From: Morella rubra
Lineage: Eukaryota; Streptophyta; Magnoliopsida; Fagales; Myricaceae
NCBI GenBank assembly: GCA_003952965.2
Contig: CM025855.1
Span: 18,283,638-18,347,637 of the forward strand
Length of the DNA stretch: 64,000 bases
Direction: 5' to 3'
Below are positions 21,372 to 32,173 of the stretch, piece by piece. The notes beneath the pieces are model-generated. The model was not told where the DNA came from and did not search any database. It saw nothing but the letters and a program-made list of their open reading frames with translations. Position 1 is the first letter of the stretch, and the number at the start of each line of letters is the position of its first letter. The position numbers and the translations under genes were made by a program.

Positions 21372-21737
21372 AAAACGAAATATGCAAATCTTAGCTCCTG
21401 TAAACATGTCAAATCTTAACAGAAAAATGCCCTCAATAAACATAAACCAAAATTCATGTAACAAAATCCTTGATTAATTCGAGGTTTTGCTGTGTCTATT
21501 GTCAACAACAAAATAAGAAATAAGAGCAAGAGATTTATCAAACTATTCTCTTCAATTTTCGGTCTCAGCCAAATAAAGACATGGAATCAACATAACAGAA
21601 AGTCTAGCAAATCATATAAGGCAATAAAAATTGTACTACAACCCAAGTTGTAGAACATAGCCAAACATCATCGTCTCTAACTTGCAAAATGCCCAAATGA
21701 AATAAACCCTAAAAGTTTGTGAAAATCGTGTTTGAAC
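21372..21737. other. AT-rich spacer, nothing recognised
   Basis: A short stretch between the Sirevirus-type element and the next LTR remnant. I see no gene, no repeat pair and no clear target duplication. Confidence 0.6.
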
Positions 21738-22935
21738 TGAGAGTCCTAGATTAAGGCAACCCAAGAGGGGGGGGGTGAATTGCGTTTCCAAACTTTTTCG
21801 CTTTTAACCCCCAAAACCGTGTTTGCAAAGTAAAGTCTAATTTAGCACAAGTATATTAAAATAACAAGTAAATAAGTGCTAAATGTAAGGAGTAGGGATA
21901 GAGAAGCAAACACGTGATTTTTAGGTGGTTCGGCAAACCCGCCTACATCCACCCCTCAAGCTCCTTCACCGAGCCTTGAGGTTTTCCCACTATCTTCAAA
22001 TAGCATACACTCTAGCTTCCGGGTGCTAGAGAACCGTACAAGTGTTTTCCTGGGCTGAACACTCAAACCCACCCAAGTGGTTTTTTGGGCTCACCACTCA
22101 CAACCAACCAAGCTTGAGATATACCCTCTCTAAGCTTCTTCTTTAGTGAACAACCTCACTAAAGGAATCACCTCTTTTGGATATGAAGATTGAAGAATAA
22201 ACTCTCTCAAAGAGTGATATGAAATTGGAAATCTCTATCTCTTGATTCACACAAAGACAAGGATATGAAAGTATGTTTTGTGTGAATGATATGAGAAATA
22301 TAGAATATGAAGGTTTGGAATATTTCTCAAGTGATCTAAATGATATGTGGTCGTTGTGTATTTATTTTGGACGTTATGAAGGTGTATTTATAGGCGCCAT
22401 AAATTAAATAGCCGGTCGAAAACGAGCCAGTCGACCGCTACATGAACCGGTCGACCGCTTCAAGTTACCATTACTCAATGGTCATATTGTCAGAAGCTCA
22501 ACGGATCTATTTCAAATCAACCGGTCGACTGCTATACCAAGCAGTCGAAGACCGATCGACCGCTTCACCAGCCGGTCGACCTCCTCAACTTAAGCACATG
22601 ATCCGGTTCAATTAAAACCACGTTTTTGACCTCTTTGAAACACTCAATTTTAAAGACTTACTTCCCATAAGTATAAGAAAGGTTTGGGAGTTTGATTGGG
22701 GTATTTTAAAACCTTTAAAAAATATTTTAATCTTTCAAACAAAAGGTAAAACGATTTATGCACGTTTTGAAAGATATGCAAGTGTGATTCATAATCCTTG
22801 TCAAAAGTGAAACTAAGAGTTACAAGTTTTATACCCTAAGGTCTTGAAACTTCACTTTTGAGCTCCTTGCATCTTCTTGATCTTCTTTCTTCAAGTCTTT
22901 GGCTCTTTCATCAAAACGTCTTTGTCTTTGAAGAT
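21738..22935 (-). mobile_element. Second Sirevirus-like LTR remnant, solo and degenerate
   Basis: The left end resembles the outer LTR of the neighbouring element (CCCAAGAGGGG, then GGTGAATT), and around 22000 it shares blocks such as CTTCAAATAGCATA and GCTTCCGGG. From 22406 to 22590 it carries a cluster of GGTCGACCG palindromes instead of the TGTGTCGACAC motif. No internal region or second LTR lies next to it. The right boundary is approximate. Confidence 0.6.
22406..22590. repeat. Cluster of CCGGTCGACCG palindromes
   Basis: About seven variants of ACCGGTCGACCGCT or its half (AGTCGACCGCT, CAGTCGAAG) lie within 185 bases. The position within the LTR remnant parallels the TGTGTCGACAC cluster of the neighbouring element; both share the GTCGAC core. 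Confidence 0.75.
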
Positions 22936-24437
22936 GTCCATTTTATAAACTTGATCCATTTATTGAAATCATCAAAATCTCGATTGTGCACAAAAGCCAA
23001 CATGAACAAATTAGGAGATTGCAGAAAAATAAAATGAAAGCTAAGTAAATCCCTTTTTCGAAATTTCCATCTGATTTTATACTCCCATTTTCCCCAATCT
23101 TTCTCTTTCCTTGCCATAGTTTCCCCTTTTTCCATGTGCGTAACCGCCTCTCTTCTTCTGCTTCTCATTGTCCCCTAATCTCAGCAAGTCACGACTGTAT
23201 TTCCCTTGCCACGTCTGTCACTTACATGGCTTCAGCTATGATAAAGGCAACTTGAGCCAATTCGTAGCTCTAGTGAACATCCGAATGAAGAGAAGGAAGC
23301 CTAACCCCACAAATGTTGCGTTGCTGCTCAACATCCCACAAAAGATTGTTTGCAAAGAATGACTTCAGCTATTTGGGGCTTATGTGGGCTTCAATTGTGA
23401 TAAATGCAACATGAACCCATCTGAAATAATTAGGGGTAAAAATATCATTTCACATGTTGGAAACAGTTAATCACTCTGTCAAATTAATACCCTTCATCTA
23501 ACAAATAAACTTCACTTAACCCACTATATTAAGAGTATTAAAAACAACATAAATATTCATTTGTCACTTGTCTTTTGGAATTTGTAGAACGGAAAATAAC
23601 TTGGGTTCTAAGGAGATGCAACATAATGGCTCATAAATTGGCTCAATGGGCTGCGTTTGTTGGTGTCTCTAGTTGTAGCTCTTTTTTTTTTTTTTCATAC
23701 CTGAACATATCCGGTCATGTGATATTTACTCTGGTTTTTAGTTGGTTTTAATGCAATGAGATATTTTTCAGTTTAAAAAAAATAATAATAATAATTTATT
23801 TTCTCGAAAGGCTTTATTTATGTATGGTTTGCGTCCACGGACTACGGTAGATATTGAAAGTAATCATTGGACTTTATACGTTTAAAAATCAAGGAATACG
23901 AAGGAAGCAATATATTAATGGGAGTTATTAATTACCCTATCTATTTTGTCCAATTAATTAGCTGCTTCAAAACGGTTTTGGTGCATTCCAGGTGCTGTCC
24001 ATATAATCCTTCTCCCGAAAGGCATAAAGAGAGGCAAGACGTGCGTTACAAGTTCAGGGGCTTAACAATATCGGCTTGTCTGAACCCAAAAACGGGGGAA
24101 TAATGGTAGAAGATCAATCACTTGCCTTAGGTTACCAATAATGGGCCACAGCTGGGACATAAATTCCTTGAAACTTCATGCAAACTCGGGCTTCCTAAGT
24201 CGTTGTTTAGTAATTAAAAGAACAGTTACAGAAACCAATAATCTTCTATTTAACTTTTTTCGATATTCCGTAGTTAAAGCCCATAATCATAAGGGTAGCT
24301 AATTAGCTTTAGTTCCTAGTAGCGCTACCCTCTGATCCCTCACCTGCTGCTCTATGAGTTGACTTCGAGCCCTGAAGTTTCCCATATCTCTCTCTCACTC
24401 TCTCTATCTGGCAAACACTTATACTGAGCTTAGTTCC
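22936..24437. other. Intergenic DNA, no gene recognised
   Basis: Mixed AT-rich sequence with poly-T runs. A loosely repeated phrase (GGCTTCAGCTATGATAAAGGC near 23226 and GGCTTCAATTGTGATAAATG near 23388) suggests an old duplication. The open frames at 23168-23362 and 23867-24103 show no domain. A CT-rich leader-like stretch at 24387-24412 precedes the small reading frame at 24438. Confidence 0.5.
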
Positions 24438-24587
24438 ATGGCTGCCCTTAACGTGCTCATGTTACTACCCCTTGCATTCATATTGGCAATGACAAATGTT
24501 ACTGCGACAAGGGATTTGCTGATCACTAGGCCTGGATACAATCTTGCTGCGAGGCCCACGAGTAAGGGATTATCCAGAGTTCACTGA
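24438..24587 (+). CDS. Short signal-peptide reading frame, possibly a first exon
   Basis: Forty-nine codons beginning MAALNVLMLLPLAFILAM, a clear hydrophobic secretion signal of about 20 residues, followed by TNVTATRDLLITRPGYNLAA. The start sits in a CT-rich leader with a good context (TTCCATGG). The frame runs to a stop at 24585, but a consensus splice donor (GTAAGG) lies inside it at about 24562, so the true product could be a longer spliced protein. The MULE transposase frame starts at the same place in another frame, so this may be a host first exon that was captured or cut by the transposon. I do not recognise the family. Confidence 0.4.
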   Translation: MAALNVLMLLPLAFILAMTNVTATRDLLITRPGYNLAARPTSKGLSRVH

Positions 24588-27500
24588 AAATCTGGATCAG
24601 CCTGGTGAGGTGATACTTGAGAAGGGCCTTACTTTCCCTACTACAAAGCACTTACACAAGGCTTTGCTGAGGTATTCAGTCAACAACCACTTTCTCTACT
24701 TGAAAAATGACAAGCTCAGAGCGCAAGCATGATGCATGGAGGATGATTACTTGTCACGTCCCGTGCTCATACTTACCCCCTAGGCTCACCTATAGTAATG
24801 GTATGCACACAGCCGGGGATTATGGCACGAAGGTCGCTAGAAAGTCTTAGTTGATTTATCATGAAACTTAGCGGAAGGCATATTTAAAAATATAATCATA
24901 GTGGGAAATTGGAAAAGATTTAGGGTAAAAACTCTATGTTTTTAGAAAAAGGCAATAAGTTAATACAATCCGAAAAGATTGAAAGTGTTAGATTAGGCCT
25001 TTGAGTAAAAATAAGAACTTTGAAATAAAGGATGAGGAAAGAGACACGAAGGAGATTGAAAACCTGAAATAACAAGGATATCTTGATACAAGGAAAGTTC
25101 AGGTCATCCTCCCGGGACTACATAAAAGGCTACATTACAAAAATTCGAGGAGCTTCGTACAATTTGAAAACTGATTACAAGGAAATAGATACCCGAAACA
25201 CTCTAACAGGCCTAAGAGGGGTACTAATCCTCCTCGTCTGAGTCTAATGTAAGATCTATAATCTCGGACCCTGGAGTGGTACTACTATTTCCCGTTGGCG
25301 GGGCCGGGGAACGTAATCGAACCTTAGCCACTCGGGCGGTACATCTGGTAAACCAAAGTCCTCAAATCGGGGTAACGGGGATAGTGGGGGTAGTGGGAAT
25401 ATGGGGGATGGTGGGGGTACAGGGGATGGGGGTGAGGGCTCCCTAAAGAACCAGTGGGCCTCATGCTCCACTGATACTCCAAGGAGATCCGAAAGCCCAC
25501 GTTTGGATCTTGAGTACCAGGATATAAGGGTAAAAATCGTAGGTTAACTCGTCCTCGAATAGCTTCATTCTTCAATACCCACGTTCGCCAAACATTGCAA
25601 AAACAACATAAGAGAAAAAGGGTGAGTCCTATTGACTCAGTAAGGTGGGGGTGGGGAAACATGATCAAACAAATACAGTGCATATAATTCACTTAAACAT
25701 GGCGCGAAACTAACTTTAAGCATAATAAGTATGAACTTGGATGAATTAAAATATGCAATGCATCACACCATCATAGGTTCCTGAGGAGTTCCTGATGTCT
25801 GCTCTGTTCACCCCCAGAGTCGGGTTGTGCGTCCCCTCCCCTTCTATGGGACTGTCCCGTGCCTCCAGCACCAGGACCCTTAACATTACGCCTTAGCGTT
25901 CATAAAGGAGCCCACCCACTCCCTGCTGTGGGGGGTTGCACGTCTCCTAAGTGCCCGGTACCGTCACTACCATTCGGGGAATCCCTCGCAGGCTTAGGGG
26001 TTCCTCACATTTGTTTTTCCTCTTATGAATGCAATCTCATGTCCAAACATTAAAGTATACATGTATCATATCACCCAACAATGCACACAATTTGCAATAA
26101 ACTTGAAAGAAGCATAACAGGTTTAAAGAATAATCATTGACAATTGAAACAACCATGATAATAACTAGTAAGATCTAAGACATTAAACACCATTGAAGGC
26201 CTATTGGGCCTCCTTAGACCCTGCTGGGCCTATTCCCAAAGTGTTATTGACTTGGTGCTATTTTAGGGTTATTGGGCCTAAAGTCCATTTAGGCTCCTAA
26301 ATGGGCCTTGTGATTTGGGCCCTTATTTCAACTTGGTTTGAACTAAAATTTGGGCTCCCCCATCAATTTTTCGTGCTCTATCCAACCATGTAATCATTTC
26401 TCATTTTGGACCCTTTTTCCCTAACGAATTAGGCAAAATGTCGAATCTGCCCTCAGAGACCTCCAGGGCATTTTCGACCTTTTCCTTCCTCATTTTTTGC
26501 TGAAATTTTTACAGGGATCCTAATATTAGATAAGGATACTATCTGGAAAGTTTCATGCAAAAATAAAACCTGTAGCTTAGGGTCGATTTAGGCAGCACCT
26601 ATGATTGCCTAAGTGCCCTAGATAGGTGTTCATGCTTTTGATTAATCTATGCTTTTTGAAACTTTAGGCTAAGAATAATTTCAATCCATCAACATAAAGG
26701 AAATCATAGAGCACATGATATATGGATTCTTCAAGAGACTTAAAGGAAGACAATGATCATTTGCAATATATTCAAGGAACATGTATAATGCATCATTTTC
26801 ATGCTTTCAACTTCATAACCTCTTCCTTGAGCCCATGGCTCCTTTCTTTGGCCTCATTTGGCCTTCTCTTGATCAGGGATACTTTAAAGCTTCTTGGCCA
26901 TCATCATTCTCATTATTGCTCCACATTTCATATCACATATGCATGACATTGAATCATAAAATCATGTAGTGCAACATGCAACACCATAAGCCATTTTTCT
27001 TGACCAACCCGTGGTCTATAAGGCTTCAAGTTTAGGCTTATCACCACTTCCATGGCATCATAAAGCATGTCCAGAGCTCTTTTGAAAATCAAACCAACTC
27101 AGCAAGCAATCTCATACACATGTTATAAGAAATATTCATTAAGCCTTAACATGCAAGATGTCTAGACTAGTATATACTTCATAGCACCTATGAACTTTTC
27201 TTTTTGCAAAACTTTGAATCCAACATAACCCTAACATGTTCATCATTGAATCACAGTTCTATGCACACAAATATATATGATCAATCAATACAAGAGAACA
27301 TGTTATCCATCCTCAACAAAACACAAGAACCTAAACCCTTACCTTGGTGATCTCGGGTAGCTCTTGATGTTCTCCTATTAACACAAGATCTATTGGTTAA
27401 TGACACTGAACTAGGGGCTAAGAAGAAGTGGAAATGATGATGAGGAAGTAGGAAAGAGGTGGTGCAAGGGGGTGTTCAAGGCCTTGGCCGAAACCCCTTT

Positions 27501-29639
27501 GCCAACTTACCTTGGCATGGAAGTTTTTCCACCTTCCTTCTCTTCTTCTTCTCCTCTTCTTCTTTCTCTCTCTCCCTCTTGGCCGAATGCTCTCAGCACT
27601 CACTCCTCACTCTCTCAACTCAAATGGCCGGCTGTTGGTGTGAGAAATGCATGGCAAGGGTTGGCTTTTATAGCCAACCTTGCCATCATTTGGTCAAGGG
27701 GTGGCTGCCACAAGCAAGCCCCTTGATTGGGTGGCTTGGGCGGCACAAGGGCTGGAGGAGCCAAATGGCACACTCCCCTTCCCTAGGTATGATTAAGGAT
27801 ACTTACACAAGCTAAAATCACTTCAAAATCAAATCAAATGTGATTGCAAGCAAGCATGGCCGTTGGTCCATTTTTGAATCTTACTATTCATGCATTAAGG
27901 CCAAGAACATGGGACAAGGGAAAAGGACAAAGAAAACAAGACAAAACAAAGATTTCCTTGTGTGTGCCGTGTGACCTAGGGAGGAGAGAGGGAGTGGGAC
28001 CCACATGACATCAAAGTAGACTTAGGTTAGCAAAATGATTAGCTAAGTTGTAAAGTTAATCAATGTATATGTTAGAGAAAAGAAATAGGTAATTAGTCAA
28101 GTAATTAACCGAGATTAGTGATAGAATAATCAAGATTGACACTAGGTAAAAAAATTTAGATGTAAACAAGAGAATGAAAAGGGAAGAGATTAAACATACC
28201 GAAATTCCTTAGGGCAATTAGAACCGAAATAAATCATGTGTCAAGAAATCAAATCTAATACTTAGAAAATGTTAAATATGAGCTAATGAAGTATACTTAG
28301 GTAAATTATCACATGTTTAAATCAAGCAATAGGAATACTAAGATATTAACAAGAGAATGGAAGAATTTTAAACGCATAGAAACCGATAAAATAGAGACGA
28401 TCACGATCATAATCATTAATTGGCTAAATACGAGAATTCAAGAAAATTAAGGAAATTAGAGAAATAGGGAAATTTAGGGAAGGGGTATCACATTACTAGT
28501 TCTACATCTTTGCCTTGAAGATAAGGGACTCTGATGGGATCCAAATCAAGTCTTGGATTCCCGAGCACACATGTGGGGCCTAATATGAAAACCGAAAGGG
28601 CAATGTGAAGTTTTTCACGATGTAGTACCTTCCAATGTTTAGAGATCAACCTAATTGATCCGTTCAAGTAATGAAGGCTCAAATACACTAAGACTTTAAT
28701 GTCGATGTGTCCATACACCGTTGCTACAAATAAGAAGTTATCACGTGTTTTGCTCCATGGGAATCAATCTGAGCAATTCAAGTATACTACACAATATGGT
28801 CAAGCGTTGGAGAGGTGACAACCTGGTACTAGAATGTATCTTTGTAAAAGTAGGAACCATTTCAAGAGACTTTACATATGTCTTGCTGTGTGTAAGGCAG
28901 GTTTGAAGTATTGTAGACCGATTATATGTTTCGACGATTGCCATTTGAAAGGCCAATTTGGAGGCAGCTAATTGGTGCTTTTGGCCAAGATGGGAACAAC
29001 GATATATTCCCAATTGGAGTTGGTTCTTGCACCTATCATTGGATGACATCGGGTCAATTGAGGGTAATGGCTAGACCTTTATGAGCGGCCCACAGAAGGT
29101 ACATGTCAAAGTCCACCAATCTGCAACTTCTTTTATGTTTTTACTTTCTTTTGATTAACATGTATTTGTATTGAGCACCACTAAGTATCAGATTGATTTT
29201 GCAGGGATTGAGACTCACATTTGAGAATGAGTATCCCGATATGCCTCATTGTTGTTGTCTGTGACATATCCACGCCAACTTGAAGTCAAATGGATTTAAG
29301 GGCAAAGTGTGCAAGGATGCATTATGGTCCCTTGTAACTGCAACAAATCAGACCTAATTTGACATTGTAATGAAGTCTATTGAGATGGTGAACCCAACAA
29401 TGCATACGTACCTTGGGGCCTCAAGTTGAGGAGGTCATATTGGCTCCTCTAGTGAGGGTTCAACCTGGGAGGCCAAGGAAAGCTAGATAGAGGAAAACAG
29501 ATGAGCCGGTTGTTGCATAGCCGTCATGGTTTTGTTATGAAGCGTGGAAACTACGGCACGGATGGTCACAATGTCCGTGCATGCCCTCATCCCAAAAACC
29601 CAAATAAAAAAGTTTGGAAGAAAAAGACGAAGACCCCAT
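24541..29639 (+). pseudogene. MULE (Mutator-like) transposase, broken and split by an LTR insertion
   Basis: Pieces of one MULE transposase run in order on the plus strand. 24560-24750 gives the N-terminal plant MuDR domain (DYPEFTENLDQPGEV, then RYSVNNHFLYLKNDKLRAQA). After the LTR insertion, 28532-28577 gives IKSWIPEHTCG; 28905-29045 corresponds to the DDE domain (RQLIGAFGQDGNND, FPIGVGSC); 29219-29400 gives the HIHANLKSNGFKG and TATNQT region; 29529-29593 gives a degraded zinc knuckle (MKRGNYGTDGHNVRACPHP) that has lost its first two cysteines. Several stops and frame changes show it is dead. A donor-like GTAAGG follows near 29659 and an acceptor-like TTGTGTGCAG precedes 29764, so an intron near the 3' end is likely. 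Terminal repeats were not found. Confidence 0.82.
24752..28492 (-). mobile_element. Solo LTR of a Gypsy-type element (family B, copy 1)
   Basis: A 3741-bp unit with TG and CA ends (minus strand starts TGTGATACCCCTTCCC and ends with ACGTGACA), flanked by a perfect 5-bp target duplication TTACT (24747-24751 and 28493-28497). No internal domain, second LTR, primer site or gene is present, so it looks like a solo LTR of unusual length. A TATA box (TATAAAAG, minus, 27665-27672) gives its sense. The length and termini suggest a Ty3/Gypsy family, perhaps Del/Tekay-like, but this is inference. Copy 2 lies at 52059-56222 in opposite orientation and is very similar, so insertion was probably fairly recent. 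Confidence 0.85.
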
Positions 29640-29763
29640 AAGCTGTCCCTTTGACTGTAAGGGTGCAACTTAGCCTAGAAATAAAATGTCTTTTAATTAA
29701 TTTCTGTCATATTAGGGTTGTCATGTTCATTACCAAAAAAAACTGACATTTTATTGTGTGCAG

Positions 29764-31857
29764 TAGGGCTGTACATGTTGCACCCAACCGACACACCCTC
29801 CCGAAATCGACCCGAATCGGGCTAGCTATACACAAACTTGGACGGGCGTGGGTCCAAAATATTGGAGCCCACCTATATTCGGTTGGGCCTCAAAATCAAC
29901 CCAGCCCGCCATTTCCTGAACGTTATTTTGAGGTGAACCCTAAGCATATTTTCCTTCTCCTCATGCCTCCTTTAGATTGTTGACTTTCTCTCTCCCTTTT
30001 TCTCTTCTCTTCCCAATTGTTCCTCTCTCTAAAGATAAGGGAGATTTATACTCTGAGAAAGGATGAGGGTGAGATGGAGAACAAATTGATTTAGCTGCTG
30101 CTGCTGATTCCTCTACTTTCCTTCTTCGCAAAATGGGTACAGCTGCTAAATCACGAAATGGGTACAAGCATCAACATCTTGCTTTTTGGTTTCAAGTTTA
30201 CTCAGATATTGTTGGTTTCAATCTGATTTTCTTTATTAGTTGAGGGTATTTAGAGATTCATATTGTTTCGTTTTATTTTTTAAGGGTATCTATTTTCTTC
30301 ACTTTTTCCAAATGATGCGACTTATTTTCTACTACGGGTCCTTTATTTAGGTTGTAGATGTTTGGGTAGGGTGTTGTTTTGAGGTCTCAATCCTTTTTTC
30401 ACCAATAGTTGTAGTTATGAATGGTATACTTTTCTGTTGATTTTCTTTAATGTTTTATTTTAGAGACTTTTTATATCTTGAGAATTTATCGACAATAGTT
30501 GTAATGGTTGTAATTTTGTGAAGGATTATAGTTGCTAATGCTTCAAGTTGTTCTGGTGAAGATTCAAAATTTGAAATTTCATCCCAGTCAAGGCATGGTA
30601 GCTTGCATCGACAGACTCCAATGATTGTCACGCTATTTGGGAATCTCAAGTGATTATTTGTGTTTTTCACTTGTATTTCATCTGAGTTTGTGGTTTTGCG
30701 AGCAACCTGAAGAAGTTTCATGTGCTGTGTGTGCAATATAAAGGTTGGTTTACTACGGATTGTTGGCTGACTGCATATAATGATCATCAGTTAAACTGGT
30801 TTTATCTTGCTTCAAGCTATGATATGCTGGAATCCAATTTTTGTTGGGCACAATTGTTTGTTTCATGATGGTGGCGGCTTTGATATATGAGGATCAATGT
30901 TTTAATAACTATCTTTATCACGTACGTCCATTTCAAATGTTGTTTACATGTTGAGAACTAGTCATCAAACTGATGTTATTTTCATATGGGAGGCAGATAC
31001 CATTTCAAATGTTCCTGCTTATACTCTTGAAACAGAAAAATGTATGAGTCAATTACTTGATATTTCTGCTTGCTTAATCAACATGACTGATATGACAAAT
31101 GCTTCCCTTTTTGTCAAGTCCGAATAAGTATAATGGAATCCCATTGGAATTGGCCTAAATCCTTTCCTTTAGGGTTCTCTATTTGGAAGTCTGGGTATGT
31201 TTAGTACACATGCCTCTAATCTGGTTAACCCTTTCTGGTTTCTTTTCTTGCAAAGGTTGTATAAGATTTTCTGCAACCTTATAGCGTCAAAGTTTACAAC
31301 AAATTGGATCAGACAATTCCTGGTTTTCAGTACCTGTAATGGAGAAAGTACAGGTTAATGCTTTTGCAAGGGTAGAGAGGAGAGCCAAGAGGGAGGCAAA
31401 GAAGAGTGCTGAGGAGAGAGCCTTTGTACTGTGGAGTTAGAAACCCATAGCATCATGGTGATTGCAAAGTTCCTCCGTATGGACATGACCTTTCATCAAT
31501 AAAGAAATTAGTTAAACTAAGGAAGGAAATTACTGGAAAAGGGAAGCCCAAAGCAAAAATGGTTAGGAAAAAAAAGCAAAAAAAGTAAAGCCCAATACTA
31601 AGGAAGGAAATTACTAAGAAAGGAAAGCCCAAAGCAAAAAAAAGTTTGGAAAAAAGCAAAAAAGTGAAGCCCAACTCGCTTATCTCAAAGCCCTAAAGCA
31701 AAACCCAATTAAAAAATCAAGCTCGACCGAACCCGACCTGCCTGATTCGATCAGGTTCAGGCATCAATCACTGCTGGGTCAGGTCGGTTCGATTTACCAG
31801 ATGTGTGACATGTGGGCCCGCCCGAAACCAACTCGACCCGATCCGTGTACAGCCCTA
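29764..31857. mobile_element. Non-autonomous hAT transposon
   Basis: A 2094-bp element with a 12-bp perfect terminal inverted repeat TAGGGCTGTACA, flanked by an 8-bp target duplication with one mismatch (GTGTGCAG at 29756-29763, GTGTGTAG at 31858-31865). Eight-base duplications and TAGGG-type ends are typical of hAT elements. Subterminal stretches on both sides are rich in CCCGACC and GGTCGG-type motifs, as expected for hAT transposase binding. No transposase domain is visible inside. It sits in the presumed intron of the broken MULE transposase. Confidence 0.9.
31339..31440 (+). other. Short basic reading frame inside the hAT element
   Basis: A 33-codon frame starting MEKVQVNAFARVERRAKREA and rich in Arg, Lys and Glu, unlike its AT-rich surroundings. 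It could be a captured host exon fragment. I do not recognise it and the evidence is weak. Confidence 0.25.
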
Positions 31858-31865
31858 GTGTGTAG

Positions 31866-32173
31866 TACCCTACATCAGTGTGTGGTAGTAGAGAAGATGG
31901 CGAAACCACACTAAATTGCAGGAAGCATTTTTAATTACACAATGCAACAGTTATATATGTTACAAAACCCAATTGGGTTTAAACTCATGAATTAACACAT
32001 GTTCTATATTGATCTTTTAGAAAGAAGAAAAATTTATTCTTTATTCAAATAGAACTAACAACTGAAATGGATAAGAATATGTATACTTTTAACAAATTTA
32101 TTCAAATTTCCTATAATGCTACATTCTCATGTCAGATATGCCTGATCAGCTTATAGAATTACCTTCAAAGTTA
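31866..32173. other. Flank between hAT and LTR copies, probably MULE 3' remnant
   Basis: The first bases continue directly from the acceptor-like site interrupted by the hAT element, so this may be the last exon and 3' flank of the MULE. No domain can be recognised. Confidence 0.35.

Noticed and set aside
11890-21376. A target duplication for the Sirevirus-type element
   Set aside because: The bases before 11895 (TGCTT) and after 21371 (AAAAC) do not match; the left LTR end has drifted.
25256-25692. Proline-rich and other open frames inside LTR B copy 1
   Set aside because: The frames are not kept in the homologous copy at 52059-56222, so they are chance frames in LTR sequence.
27418-27815. 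Open frames around 27459-27815 repeated at 53049-53396
   Set aside because: They recur only because the LTR recurs; they span the LTR TATA region and have simple-sequence composition (CTT repeats).
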